Shown: piece by piece, positions 33,343 through 41,622 of the stretch
How positions within the stretch are numbered: position 1 is the stretch's first letter
How the letters are laid out: every line of letters begins with the position of its first letter
Origin: Janthinobacterium agaricidamnosum NBRC 102515 = DSM 9628
Lineage (GTDB): Bacteria; Pseudomonadota; Gammaproteobacteria; Burkholderiales; Burkholderiaceae_D
Direction of reading: 5' to 3'
DNA length: 64,000 bases
NCBI RefSeq assembly: GCF_000723165.1
Contig: NZ_HG322949.1
Coordinates: forward strand, 2,834,455-2,898,454
Notes under the pieces: model-generated
The model's database searches: none
What the model saw: the letters and a program-made list of their open reading frames with translations, nothing else
Told to the model about the DNA's origin: nothing
Made by a program: the position numbers and the translations under genes

Positions 33343-34875
33343 TTATTTCGCCACAGCGGCGCCAGGATTGCCATGCGCCGTTTTTTGGCCGGCCAGTGCA
33401 AACACCAGCACGGCGGCGCACAGCGCCAATACGCCGGCCAGGTACAGCACGCTGGCGAAGCCGTCGATGAATGCGCTTTTCGCCGCCGCGCGCGCCACCG
33501 GCTGCAATGCGACCGGTAAATAGTCGAAAGCCTGGGCCGCATTGCCGGCCACGATGCGGCCGATCAGTTCGGACGACGATACGATGCCCTGCCCTGCGAC
33601 CAGCCGCTCGAACGCTTGCGACGTATGCGTCGCCAGCACGCCGCCCAGGCCGCCGACCGCCAGCACGATGCCGACAAAACGGGTGGTGGTGCTGATGCCG
33701 GAACCCATGCCGCTGCGTTCCGGCGGAATGCAGCCGAGGATCGCCTTTTGGGTAGTGCCGTTCAATAATCCGGCGCCGGCGCCGGTCACCGTCATGCCCA
33801 CCGCCACCATCCAGTACGACAGCAGCGTGGCCGCCAGCCCGGTGGCGACATTGCCGGCCGCCACGATCAGCAAGCCCAGCGTCAGCATGCCGCGGTCGCC
33901 CAGCCAGCGTCCGGCGAACGGGCTGAGCCGCGAAAACACCACCATCGCCAGCGCGAACGGCAACATGGCGCAGCCGGCCGCGACGGCGGAATACAGAAAC
34001 GCATTCTGCAAATACAGCGGCAAGAAGGTCATCAGCACTTGCGCCGAGATGGCGTAACCGAACATGCCGATCACGGCGCCGACAAAGCGTGGATGGCGGA
34101 ACAGGTGTAAATCGATCATGGCCGCGCGCTGCATCAGCTCGGCCACGATGAATATGCACAGCAACAGCGCGCCGGCACCGAAGCGCAGCATGGTGGTGGC
34201 GCTGTGCCAGCCGGCCACGCTGCCGTCGATCAAGCCCCAGATGATGCAAAACAGTCCGCCGCTGAACAGGCCGGCGCCCAGCGGATCGAAGCTGGCGCCG
34301 TTGTCATCCTTCGATTCCGTCACATGCCGCCGAACCAGGTGGATCAGCACGGCGACCACCGGCAAGTTCAGGTAGAAAATCCAGCGCCAGTTGATGGCGC
34401 TGGTGATCAAGCCGCCCAGCAAGGGCGCGACCGTCATCGCCGCGCCCATGCAGGCGCCCCACACCGACCACGCGTGCAAACGTTCTTTTTCATCGTGAAA
34501 GGTGTTGCCGATCACCGCCAGCGCCGACGTCAGCAGCAAGGCGGCGCCGATGCCTTTGACGGCGCGCGCCAGGTTCAGCACCAACGTGGTCCACGCCAGG
34601 CCGCAAAACAGCGACGCCAGCGCGAATACGCCGAGTCCGGCCAGCATCACCCGCTTGCGGCCCAATTGGTCGGCGATGCTGCCGGCCGGTAGTAAAAATG
34701 ACGCGAACGCCAGCATATAGGCACTGACCACCCATTCCACATCGACAAAACTGGCGTTCAGCGAGCGCGCGATCGACGGCAGCGAGACCGCCACCACATT
34801 GGTGTCCAGCATGATCAACGCGCACACGCCGGAACAGGTGTACAAGGTCCATCGTTGTTTGGAATTCATCATCAC
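33343..34875 (-). CDS. MFS multidrug exporter, DHA2 (14-TM) family
   Basis: The product is 510 residues. The N-terminus TCSGVCALIMLDTNVVAVSLPSIARSL is characteristic of EmrB/QacA-type drug:H+ antiporters (LDxTIVNVALP motif D1 variant). Motif A is GSIADQLGRKRVMLAG, and motif C-like glycines lie in TM5 (WSVWGACMGAAMTVAPLLGGLI). Fourteen hydrophobic segments can be counted. It is divergent from a LysR regulator, separated by ~110 bases with a TTATAA dyad, so it is probably controlled by that regulator. Substrate unknown. Confidence 0.85.
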   Translation of the reverse strand: MMMNSKQRWTLYTCSGVCALIMLDTNVVAVSLPSIARSLNASFVDVEWVVSAYMLAFASFLLPAGSIADQLGRKRVMLAGLGVFALASLFCGLAWTTLVLNLARAVKGIGAALLLTSALAVIGNTFHDEKERLHAWSVWGACMGAAMTVAPLLGGLITSAINWRWIFYLNLPVVAVLIHLVRRHVTESKDDNGASFDPLGAGLFSGGLFCIIWGLIDGSVAGWHSATTMLRFGAGALLLCIFIVAELMQRAAMIDLHLFRHPRFVGAVIGMFGYAISAQVLMTFLPLYLQNAFLYSAVAAGCAMLPFALAMVVFSRLSPFAGRWLGDRGMLTLGLLIVAAGNVATGLAATLLSYWMVAVGMTVTGAGAGLLNGTTQKAILGCIPPERSGMGSGISTTTRFVGIVLAVGGLGGVLATHTSQAFERLVAGQGIVSSSELIGRIVAGNAAQAFDYLPVALQPVARAAAKSAFIDGFASVLYLAGVLALCAAVLVFALAGQKTAHGNPGAAVAK

Positions 34876-34928
34876 ATCTCGATTAATCGTCGGAGTCTTT
34901 ATTCTAGGCGCCGTATTGTTATTTTCTG

Positions 34929-34950
34929 TTATAACTGAACAAGCTTATAA
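34929..34950. promoter_or_regulatory. Dyad between MFS exporter and LysR regulator
   Basis: TTATAA-N10-TTATAA in the divergent promoter region, with extended partial symmetry ATAA...TTAT. It resembles LysR-family binding sites in shape and location but does not fit T-N11-A exactly. Confidence 0.4.
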
Positions 34951-34985
34951 TTTCTCCTGGGTTAATACTGATGGGGGGGCGTGGA

Positions 34986-35861
34986 ATGGAATTGCGGCAT
35001 TTTCGATGCTTCCTGGCAGTGGCACGCTTGCTGCATTTCAGCCGTGCGGCGGCCGAACTGGGCATGTCGCCGCCGGCGTTGAGCAAGCAAATCCAGGAAG
35101 CCGAGAACCAACTGGGCACGCGGCTGTTCAACCGCAGCAAGCGTTCGGTGGCCCTGACGTCCGCCGGCCAGTTATTCGAGATCGAGGCGCAGCGCGCGCT
35201 GCAACAGTTTGAACTGGCGCAAGAAGTGGCGCGGCGCGCCGGACGCGGCGAACTGGGTCGGCTGGAACTCGGTTATGTGGCGTCGGCCGCCTATGCCGGC
35301 GTGCTGCAGCAACAATTCGCGCTGTTCCGGCGCAGCCATCCGGGCATCGAACTGCGTTCCAAGGAGTACCCGATGGAATTGTTGCCGGAGTTGCTGGACC
35401 AACACCGGCTCGACCTGGCCTTTGTGCGGCCGCCGATGGCCTATCCGGAAGGAATCGACAGCGTGGTGTTGCTGCGCGACCGTTTTGTCGTCGCCTTGCG
35501 CGACGACAGTCCGCTGGCCTTACTCGGCGACATTGCGCCGGCCCGGCTCAGCCAGGAAGCGTTCATCGTGCCGGAACAGGAACTGGGCACGGCGCAAGTG
35601 AGCCAGCGCGGCGGATTTACCGCGCGCATCAGCGACCGGCCCGGCAGCCTGCTGGCGGTGCTGACCGAAGTATCGCTGGGCGCCGGCTGCGCGGTGGTGC
35701 CGTTTTCCGTGGTCGATCATGTGCGCCTGCCGGGCGTGTGCTACCGCGAAATCGCCGGCCCGCCAATTGCTTCGGAAATCGCCGCCGCGTTCCGGCGCCA
35801 TGAAAAGGCGCCGGCGGCGCTGGCCTTCATCAACCAGATCAAGCGCATGCCGGCCGCGTGA
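34986..35861 (+). CDS. LysR-family transcriptional regulator
   Basis: The product is 291 residues from the ATG at 34986 (MELRHFRCFLAVARLLHFSRAAAELGMSPPALSKQIQEAENQLGTRLFNRSKRSVALTSAG in context), the classical LysR helix-turn-helix start. An effector-binding periplasmic-binding-protein-like domain follows (GRLELGYVASAAYAGVLQQQFALFRRSHPGIEL). The DLAFVRPPMAYPEGIDSVVLLRDRFVVAL region resembles BenM/CatR-like aromatic-responsive members. It is divergent from the DHA2 exporter, and autoregulation through the dyad between them is likely. Confidence 0.86.
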   Translation: MELRHFRCFLAVARLLHFSRAAAELGMSPPALSKQIQEAENQLGTRLFNRSKRSVALTSAGQLFEIEAQRALQQFELAQEVARRAGRGELGRLELGYVASAAYAGVLQQQFALFRRSHPGIELRSKEYPMELLPELLDQHRLDLAFVRPPMAYPEGIDSVVLLRDRFVVALRDDSPLALLGDIAPARLSQEAFIVPEQELGTAQVSQRGGFTARISDRPGSLLAVLTEVSLGAGCAVVPFSVVDHVRLPGVCYREIAGPPIASEIAAAFRRHEKAPAALAFINQIKRMPAA

Positions 35862-35872
35862 TAGCGCTTGTT

Positions 35873-36826
35873 TTATGATTTTACCGGCGTCAGCAGCGGC
35901 CGGCCGGCAAAATGCGCCGTCAGATTATCGACCACCAGTTGCCCCATCGCATGCCGGGTTTCCTCGGTCAGGCTGCCGACATGCGGCGTCAGCACCACGT
36001 TCGGCAAGGCGCGCAAGGCGGCCGGCACGCGTGGCTCGTCGGCGAACACATCGAGTCCGGCGGCGCCCAGCGCGCCAGTTTGCAAGGCGGCAATCAAGGC
36101 ATCTTCATCGACCAGCGAACCGCGCGCGATATTGACCAGCGTGCCCTTCGGTCCCAGCGCGGCCAGCACCCCGGCATTGATGGCGTGCCGGGTATCCGTG
36201 CCGCCCGGCGCACATACCACCAGGTAATCGCTGCGTTGCGCCAGTTCCAGCAGCGACGCGGCGCGCGGCACCTCGGCGCCGGCGATCGGGCGCGGCTGGT
36301 AATACGCTAATTCCAGGCCGAAGGCCGTCAAGCGGCGTGCGATGGCCTGGCCGATGCGGCCGAAACCGAAGATGCCGGCCTGCTTGCCGCGCAGGCTGGA
36401 GGCCGGCGCCAAGCTGGCGCGCCGTTCCCAGGAGCCGTCGCGCACATACTGGTCCAGCGCCGGCAGGCGGCGCGCGGCCGACAGCAGCAAGGTCAGCGCC
36501 AGGTCGGCCACGTCGTCGGTCAGCACGTCCGGCGTGGTGGTCACGGCGATGCCGCGCGCGCGGGTCACGTCCAGCGCCACGCCATCGATACCGATACCGT
36601 TGATAGCGATGATTTCCAGCGCCGGCAGCAGGCCGATATCGCGGGCATTCAAGCCGAGCGCGCCGGTCGTCACGACCCCGCGCACGCCGGCGCCAACCTG
36701 CCGGATGAAGGCGTCGCGCCCGCCCGCCGCGACTTGCCACAGATGATGGCAGTGGAATTGCTGTTCCAGCTGCGCCATGACGGACGATGACGGACTGGCC
36801 GCCACTACCAGGATTTCAGGCTTCAT
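35873..36826 (-). CDS. D-2-hydroxyacid dehydrogenase (GhrB/hydroxypyruvate reductase-like)
   Basis: The product is 317 residues from the ATG at 36824-36826 (MKPEILVVAASPSSSV). It has the NAD-binding signature GIFGFGRIGQAIARRL, Arg of the active site in NIARGSLVDEDALIAAL, Glu in DVFADEPRVPAALRAL, and the catalytic His in VVLTPHVGSLTEETRHAM. The enzyme reduces glyoxylate, hydroxypyruvate or similar 2-keto acids with NAD(P)H. It converges on the LysR gene (11 bases between stops), and its start overlaps the preceding small exported protein gene as ATGA. Confidence 0.86.
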   Translation of the reverse strand: MKPEILVVAASPSSSVMAQLEQQFHCHHLWQVAAGGRDAFIRQVGAGVRGVVTTGALGLNARDIGLLPALEIIAINGIGIDGVALDVTRARGIAVTTTPDVLTDDVADLALTLLLSAARRLPALDQYVRDGSWERRASLAPASSLRGKQAGIFGFGRIGQAIARRLTAFGLELAYYQPRPIAGAEVPRAASLLELAQRSDYLVVCAPGGTDTRHAINAGVLAALGPKGTLVNIARGSLVDEDALIAALQTGALGAAGLDVFADEPRVPAALRALPNVVLTPHVGSLTEETRHAMGQLVVDNLTAHFAGRPLLTPVKS

Positions 36827-37320
36827 GGGCAAGGCACGCGCTGGGTCTTGTTACCGTCGCCGGCCGCGCCATCCTTGAACGGATCGACGGCGACGCTGGA
36901 ATTGAGACGCTGCGCAACGCAATAGCTGCCGCCGGCGCCAGTCACCTTGGTGGCCGGGCGGCCATCGCTGAGCACATAGTTTTCGATCCGAGGCGCGCCG
37001 CGCTGGACGTGGGCGGCTTCGATGGCCTTGTCGAATTTGTCGTTGCCGTCGTTCTTGAAATCGGGGGCGACATCCGACAACGCCGGCTGGCCGGTTTCGC
37101 TGCGCATGCTCTTATCGATATTGCCGGCCGCTTCGCGGGCCAGTCCGAGAATATCGCGGAGTGGCGCGGAAGGTGCGGCCGCAGCCGCCGGCGCGGCGGC
37201 GGGCGGCGCTTGCCCGGCAGCCACGGCATGGGCCGAAGCGTGCAGCGCCAACGCCAGCGCAAGCTGGCTGCTGAGTGATTTAAAACGGCGCGCGGCACCG
37301 GCTCTCAACTCTGGATTCAT
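36823..37320 (-). CDS. Exported protein of unknown function
   Basis: The product is 165 residues from the ATG at 37318-37320 (MNPELRAGAARRFKSLSSQLALALALHASAHAVAAG), a signal peptide with a long basic n-region. An Ala/Pro-rich stretch follows (about residues 40-55), then a soluble domain with IENYVLSDGRPATKVTGAGGSYCVAQRLNSS and a C-terminal RVPCP. The two Cys may be joined. The family is not recognised; similar exported proteins with a 'GGSYCVA' segment are known in Oxalobacteraceae only as hypotheticals, as far as can be recalled. It is coupled by four bases to the dehydrogenase. Confidence 0.6.
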   Translation of the reverse strand: MNPELRAGAARRFKSLSSQLALALALHASAHAVAAGQAPPAAAPAAAAAPSAPLRDILGLAREAAGNIDKSMRSETGQPALSDVAPDFKNDGNDKFDKAIEAAHVQRGAPRIENYVLSDGRPATKVTGAGGSYCVAQRLNSSVAVDPFKDGAAGDGNKTQRVPCP

Positions 37321-37400
37321 TCCACTCCCTGCAATCACGGTTATCGTCAATAGCTCATTGTATCGCCACTTTCGGTGTTAGCAGGAACTATCGCGAAGTA

Positions 37401-37577
37401 TCAGCGGCTGCGACCTTTCAGGCTGTACCACGCGCCTATGGCTACCGGCACGCCCAGCGTCAGCGCCGACAGCGCATCCCACCAATCGTCGCCCAGCAGC
37501 GCGGAAATCAGGCCGATGCACGTCAACAAACCCAGCACGACAGGCCAGCCCCACAGGGACAGCAACGGGCTTTTCAT
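37401..37577 (-). CDS. Small two-helix membrane protein after the PepSY gene
   Basis: The product is 58 residues, starting MKSPLLSLWGWPVVLGLLTC. Two hydrophobic segments (VVLGLLTCIGLISALLG and ALSALTLGVPVAIGAWYSL) are joined by DDWWD, and the C-terminus is basic (KGRSR). Its ATG overlaps the stop of the PepSY gene as ATGA, so it belongs to that operon and should share iron regulation. Function unknown; a small partner of the PepSY protein is plausible. Confidence 0.7.
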   Translation of the reverse strand: MKSPLLSLWGWPVVLGLLTCIGLISALLGDDWWDALSALTLGVPVAIGAWYSLKGRSR

Positions 37578-38713
37578 GCGGCCTCCGCGGCTGGCTCAGC
37601 GACATCGCCCCTGGTTTCGTTGTTTGCCTTGACACCGCGCCGCAGCCACAGATACAGGCCGCTGCCGAGCACCACGATGGTCGCGATATCCAGCAAGGCC
37701 CACCAGATTTGCATCCAGAGACCGCCATAATCGCCAAAATGCAGCGGCTGCGAAATCAGCAAGCCCGTCAAATACCACGGCAAGGTGCGGCTGTCGGTCA
37801 CCAGCGACGTCCGGGCGTCGACCAGCACCGGTTTATACAGGCGCGAAGTCAATGCTTCGCGGCCGCGCATGAACACGCCGTAATGATGCGGGCTGGAAAA
37901 CGCCGTGCCCGGCCACGCGATAAAGGCGACATTCATGTCCGGTTCCAGCTTGTGGGCGGCGTCCAGCGCCGCTTGCATCGGTCCCAGCGTGGTTGGCGGC
38001 GGCAGGTTTTTATATGGGGCAACCATTTCCGCCAACTGGTCATGCTGCCAGTATTTCAAGACCAGGTCGGCCCAGGTATTGATCATGCCGGTCGCGCCGA
38101 CCACCAGCGCCCAGACCAGCGTGACGATGCCTAGCAGATTATGCAAGTCCAGCCATTTGACGCGGCTGGTGCGCTCGCGCCGCACGGTGCCGAAGTCGAG
38201 CTTGCGCATGAACGGCGCATACAGCACCACGCCGGAAATGATGGCAATAATCAGCAGCAGCCCCATCAAACCGAGAAACAGCATGCCCCATAACCCGGCG
38301 AACAGGTCGACATGCAGGCGCAACATGATGTACATGAACGTGCCTTCGAACTTGCGTTCATCAAGCAGCCTGGCGCTGCGCGCATCGACCGCGATCGACT
38401 TGAAATCCGGATCGAGCGGCGTCTTGCCCAGCGTCAGGTTCCAGATCTTGTCATTGCCGATTTCCTGCGACATGTATTGCATCACCAGCTTAGGATATAG
38501 CGCGCGGCCGGCCGCGATCACCTGGTCGACATCGGCCTTCGGCGTATCGCGCGCCATTTCCGGCGCCTCGATTTCATTGCCCAGCCATTCATCGATCTGG
38601 TGATGAAAAATCAGTGGCAAGCCGGTCAGGCACAGCAGCAGCATGAAGATGGTGCAAACCAGGCTGCTCCACTTGTGGACCCAGGCCCAGCGGCGAATGG
38701 TGATAGGTGTCAT
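37574..38713 (-). CDS. PepSY-associated TM-helix protein (siderophore/iron uptake-linked)
   Basis: The 379-residue product starts TPITIRRWAWVHKWSSLVCTIFMLLLCLTGLPLIFHH, the typical PepSY_TM opening with a His-containing helix. Three more helices follow (GMLFLGLMGLLLIIAIISGVVLY, LLGIVTLVWALVVGATGMI, and near the C-terminus WWALLDIATIVVLGSGLYLWLRRG). PepSY domains lie in the periplasmic loops. Relatives such as FoxB/FsrB-type proteins reduce or process ferric siderophores at the inner membrane. It is divergent from a TonB-dependent receptor, with Fur boxes between. Confidence 0.83.
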   Translation of the reverse strand: MTPITIRRWAWVHKWSSLVCTIFMLLLCLTGLPLIFHHQIDEWLGNEIEAPEMARDTPKADVDQVIAAGRALYPKLVMQYMSQEIGNDKIWNLTLGKTPLDPDFKSIAVDARSARLLDERKFEGTFMYIMLRLHVDLFAGLWGMLFLGLMGLLLIIAIISGVVLYAPFMRKLDFGTVRRERTSRVKWLDLHNLLGIVTLVWALVVGATGMINTWADLVLKYWQHDQLAEMVAPYKNLPPPTTLGPMQAALDAAHKLEPDMNVAFIAWPGTAFSSPHHYGVFMRGREALTSRLYKPVLVDARTSLVTDSRTLPWYLTGLLISQPLHFGDYGGLWMQIWWALLDIATIVVLGSGLYLWLRRGVKANNETRGDVAEPAAEAA

Positions 38714-38780
38714 GGCGAAATCCGGGCGGGGCTATCGGTGTGCGGGTGCATGTCGCAAGGCTGTGGCTGCGACGACGAAT

Positions 38781-38799
38781 AATAATGCAAATTATTCTC
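38781..38799 (-). promoter_or_regulatory. Fur box for the PepSY operon
   Basis: AATAATGCAAATTATTCTC matches about 14 of 19 positions of the Fur consensus. It lies ~70 bases upstream of the PepSY ATG. Confidence 0.6.
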
Positions 38800-38833
38800 A
38801 TTTACTAGACAAAGTGATTAACCGTGGGAATAT

Positions 38834-38852
38834 AATGAGAATCATTCTCATT
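38834..38852 (+). promoter_or_regulatory. Fur box for the TonB-dependent receptor
   Basis: AATGAGAATCATTCTCATT is a perfect 9-1-9 inverted repeat and a very good Fur consensus match, 22 bases before the receptor ATG. Confidence 0.85.
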
Positions 38853-38873
38853 TATATTATTACTTAAACACTT

Positions 38874-41072
38874 ATGTGCAAATTGCAACTCACCCCTACC
38901 CCATTGGCGCTTGCCGCCTTCCTCGCCATCAGCGCCAGCGCCCAGGCGCAAACAGCCGCGCCCGCCGCCACGGAGCCAACCATGTCGGTAGTGAATATCA
39001 CGGCGTCGGCCGACGCATCGGCCGAAGGCTTATCGAAAGCGTATGCCGGCGGCCAAGTGGCGCGCGGTGGCCGTATGGGTATCCTGGGTAAAGTGGACAT
39101 CATGGATTCGGCCTTCAGCAGCACCAGTTACACGCAGCAATTCATTGCCGATCAACAAGCGCGCAGCGTCGGCGACTTGCTGCAAAGCGATCCGGGGGTG
39201 CGGCTGTCGCGCGGCTTCGGCAACTTCCAGGAAGTCTATATGATACGCGGCTTCGAGCTGGACTCGGATGACGTCGCCTACAACGGCCTGTACGGCGTGT
39301 TGCCGCGTCAATATGTGTCGCCGGAATTGCTGGAGCGTGTGGAAGTGTTCCGTGGCGCAAGCGCCTTCCTGAATGGCGCCGCGCCTGGCGGCAGCGGCAT
39401 CGGCGGCGCGATCAACCTGGTGCCCAAGCGCGCCGGCAATGCCCCATTGACCGAGGTGACGGTCGGCGTCGAGTCCGGCGGCCATGCCTACTCCGCCATC
39501 GACGTGGGCCGCCGTTTTGGCGCGCACCAGGAATTCGGCGTGCGTGTCAACGCCGCCAAGCGCCAGGGCGAAACCAGCGTCGAGCACGAAGACCATGACG
39601 TCGGCATGCTGTCGGTCGGCCTGGACTACCGTGGCCGCGACTATCGCGTGTCGGCCGACGTCGGCTACCAGAATTTCGACCTGGATGCACCACGGCCCAG
39701 CGTCGGCACCTCCGGCGTCTCGGTGATTCCAGCCGCGCCGGACGCCAGCAGGAATTTCGCCCAGCCATGGAGCTATTCCAAGGAGCGCGATATATTCGGC
39801 ACCGTGCGCGGCGAATACGACCTGAGCAAGGATGTCACCGCCTGGGCCGCATACGGCCAGCGCGACACCCGGGAATCGAACAGCCTGGCCCAGCCATCGC
39901 TGACGTCGGCCAATGGCGACGCCCGCTTCTACCGTTTCGATAATCAGCGCAAGCAAAGCATCCGCACCGGCGAGCTGGGCATCCGTGGAAAATTGCAAAC
40001 CGGCACGGTCAAGCACACTTTGGTCGCCAGCTGGTCGGGTCACTGGAATGAAGCGAAAAACGCGTATGCGATCAGCAACTTCGCCGGCATTGCCACCAAT
40101 ATCTACGCGCCGGTCGATGCGGCGCCGCCGCTGCCGAACGCCGTGGTCGGCGGCGACATGGGCGACCCGCGCATTACCCAGAAAACCATCTTGTCGAGCT
40201 ACGCGCTGGCCGACACGCTGGCCTTCCTCGACGACAGCCTGCTGGTGACGGTCGGCGCGCGCCGCCAGCAAATCAAGGATGCCAGTTATGCGTACGGCAC
40301 GGCGATCCAGAACTCCAGCTACGACCAGAGCGCCACCACGCCGGTGGCCGGCGTGGTATTCAAGGTCGATAACAGCGTGTCGCTGTATGCCAATTACATT
40401 GAGGCGCTGGTCAAGGGCGGCGTCGCCGGCGGCAAAGGCCCGGACGGTAAACCCGTCAGCAATCTGGGTGAAGTCTTTTCCCCTTATAAATCGAAGCAAA
40501 AGGAAGTCGGCATCAAATACGATGCCGGCAAGATTGGCGTGACGGCAGCCTTGTTCTCGACGACAAAACCGTTGCTGGCGGTACAAGGAGGCGTGGCCGG
40601 TACGTTTGGCGAACAACGCAACCAGGGACTGGAATTGTCCGTCTTCGGCACCCCGGCGCGCGGCGTGCGCGTATTGGGCGGCCTGACCTTGCTCGATACC
40701 GAACAGCGCAACACCACCGGCGGCTTGACCAATGGCAAAGATGCGATCGGCGTAGCGAAGACCCAGTTCAACCTCGGCGGCGAATGGGACTTGCCTGGTC
40801 TACCAGGCTTGACGCTGAATGCGCGCACCGTCTACACCTCGTCGCAATATGCGGACCTGGCCAACACCAAGCAACTGCCGTCGTGGACCCGCCTGGACCT
40901 GGGCGCGCGCTACCTCACCAACATCGCCGACCACGCCGTGACATTCCGCGCGCGCGTCGACAACGTCGCCAACCGCAACTACTGGGCCTCGGCCGGCGCG
41001 GCGTTCGACGCAGGTTACCTGGTGCTGGCCACGCCGCGTACGTTTGTGGTGTCGGCTAGCGTCGCGTTCTAA
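38874..41072 (+). CDS. TonB-dependent siderophore receptor
   Basis: The 732-residue product has a signal peptide (PLALAAFLAISASAQAQ) and a plug domain. The plug shows QFIADQQARSVGDLLQSDPGVRLSRGFGNFQEVYMIRGFEL and LPRQYVSPELLERVEVFRGASAFLNGAAPGGSGIGGAINLVPKRA. A 22-strand outer-membrane barrel follows, ending RTFVVSASVAF with the terminal aromatic. A TonB-box-like segment (SVVNITASA) precedes the plug. It imports a ferric siderophore, probably a hydroxamate type, with the PepSY protein encoded divergently handling it further. Iron regulation is shown by the perfect Fur box just upstream. Confidence 0.9.
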   Translation: MCKLQLTPTPLALAAFLAISASAQAQTAAPAATEPTMSVVNITASADASAEGLSKAYAGGQVARGGRMGILGKVDIMDSAFSSTSYTQQFIADQQARSVGDLLQSDPGVRLSRGFGNFQEVYMIRGFELDSDDVAYNGLYGVLPRQYVSPELLERVEVFRGASAFLNGAAPGGSGIGGAINLVPKRAGNAPLTEVTVGVESGGHAYSAIDVGRRFGAHQEFGVRVNAAKRQGETSVEHEDHDVGMLSVGLDYRGRDYRVSADVGYQNFDLDAPRPSVGTSGVSVIPAAPDASRNFAQPWSYSKERDIFGTVRGEYDLSKDVTAWAAYGQRDTRESNSLAQPSLTSANGDARFYRFDNQRKQSIRTGELGIRGKLQTGTVKHTLVASWSGHWNEAKNAYAISNFAGIATNIYAPVDAAPPLPNAVVGGDMGDPRITQKTILSSYALADTLAFLDDSLLVTVGARRQQIKDASYAYGTAIQNSSYDQSATTPVAGVVFKVDNSVSLYANYIEALVKGGVAGGKGPDGKPVSNLGEVFSPYKSKQKEVGIKYDAGKIGVTAALFSTTKPLLAVQGGVAGTFGEQRNQGLELSVFGTPARGVRVLGGLTLLDTEQRNTTGGLTNGKDAIGVAKTQFNLGGEWDLPGLPGLTLNARTVYTSSQYADLANTKQLPSWTRLDLGARYLTNIADHAVTFRARVDNVANRNYWASAGAAFDAGYLVLATPRTFVVSASVAF

Positions 41073-41109
41073 TCAGTAAGCCGGCGGCCAACGCGGTCGC
41101 ATCATCAAA

Positions 41110-41143
41110 AAAACGGGCAAGTTCTACGGAGCTTGCCCGTTTT
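41110..41143 (+). terminator. Rho-independent terminator after the receptor gene
   Basis: A twelve-base perfect stem AAAACGGGCAAG / CTTGCCCGTTTT with a ten-base loop, ~38 bases after the receptor stop. The A-run and T-run flanks make it able to work in both directions. Confidence 0.85.
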
Positions 41144-41183
41144 ACGCTATAAAAGGCATCAAGTACTGGCGTAAATGGCGTAG

Positions 41184-41209
41184 GTCGGATTAGCGCAGCG
41201 TAATCCGAC
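41184..41209. repeat. REP-like palindrome
   Basis: GTCGGATTA-GCGCAGCG-TAATCCGAC, a nine-base perfect stem. Palindromes of this GTCGGATTA type are widely dispersed in proteobacterial intergenic regions. It sits at the 5' boundary of the truncated reading frame that follows. Confidence 0.55.
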
Positions 41210-41428
41210 ACCACCCGGCAACAGAACGCCATCCATCCCGCTCAGCAGAGTAATATTTCCCTTCGCGACCAAAGATCCGCCTGGTTCGGCACCGTACTGG
41301 CCGCCCTCGCCTTGCAGGAATTCGAGAAACTCAATCGCGCCGAGCAGGAGTTGATACATGATTTGCATGCATTGCGGCCGGAGGAAGCGGCGGTGATGGT
41401 TTTGCTGCAAAGCCGTTTACCAAAATAG
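41204..41428 (+). pseudogene. 5'-truncated gene remnant
   Basis: An open frame without a start codon encodes ~74 residues. It ends ...AWFGTVLAALALQEFEKLNRAEQELIHDLHALRPEEAAVMVLLQSRLPK in pieces and then TAG at 41426-41428. The amphipathic, Leu/Glu/Ala-rich pattern looks like a real protein tail. The frame begins inside the REP-like palindrome, so the front has probably been lost by rearrangement. Identity unknown; the minus-strand frame in the same place is not convincing. Confidence 0.4.
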
Positions 41429-41501
41429 ATTGCTGCTTAAATCGATCGCTACTGATGAATAGCCATTGTCTTCACCAAATCTGCCATCTACCGCGCCATC
41501 T

Positions 41502-41518
41502 CGCACCACTTCGGTGCA
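41502..41518. promoter_or_regulatory. NtrC-type binding site
   Basis: CGCACCACTTCGGTGCA contains GCACC-N5-GGTGC, which matches the NtrC consensus (TGCACC-N5-GGTGCA) at all but the first base. It lies ~60 bases upstream of the sigma-54 element. Confidence 0.65.
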
Positions 41519-41565
41519 AATCAGTCACATATATAAGCAATATAGGCTGTTTTTACACAATCCAC

Positions 41566-41581
41566 TGGCACGCTTCCTGCT
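41566..41581 (+). promoter_or_regulatory. Sigma-54 (-24/-12) promoter of the ATP-grasp/Anbu operon
   Basis: TGGCAC-GCTTC-CTGCT. The invariant GG (41567-41568) and GC (41579-41580) are 12 bases apart as required, with one mismatch to TGGCAC-N5-TTGCW. It is ~41 bases before the first ATG of the operon, with an NtrC site upstream. Confidence 0.7.
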
Positions 41582-41622
41582 GAGCTATCTTTACAACAGG
41601 CACAAGCGAGGGAAATCACAGC

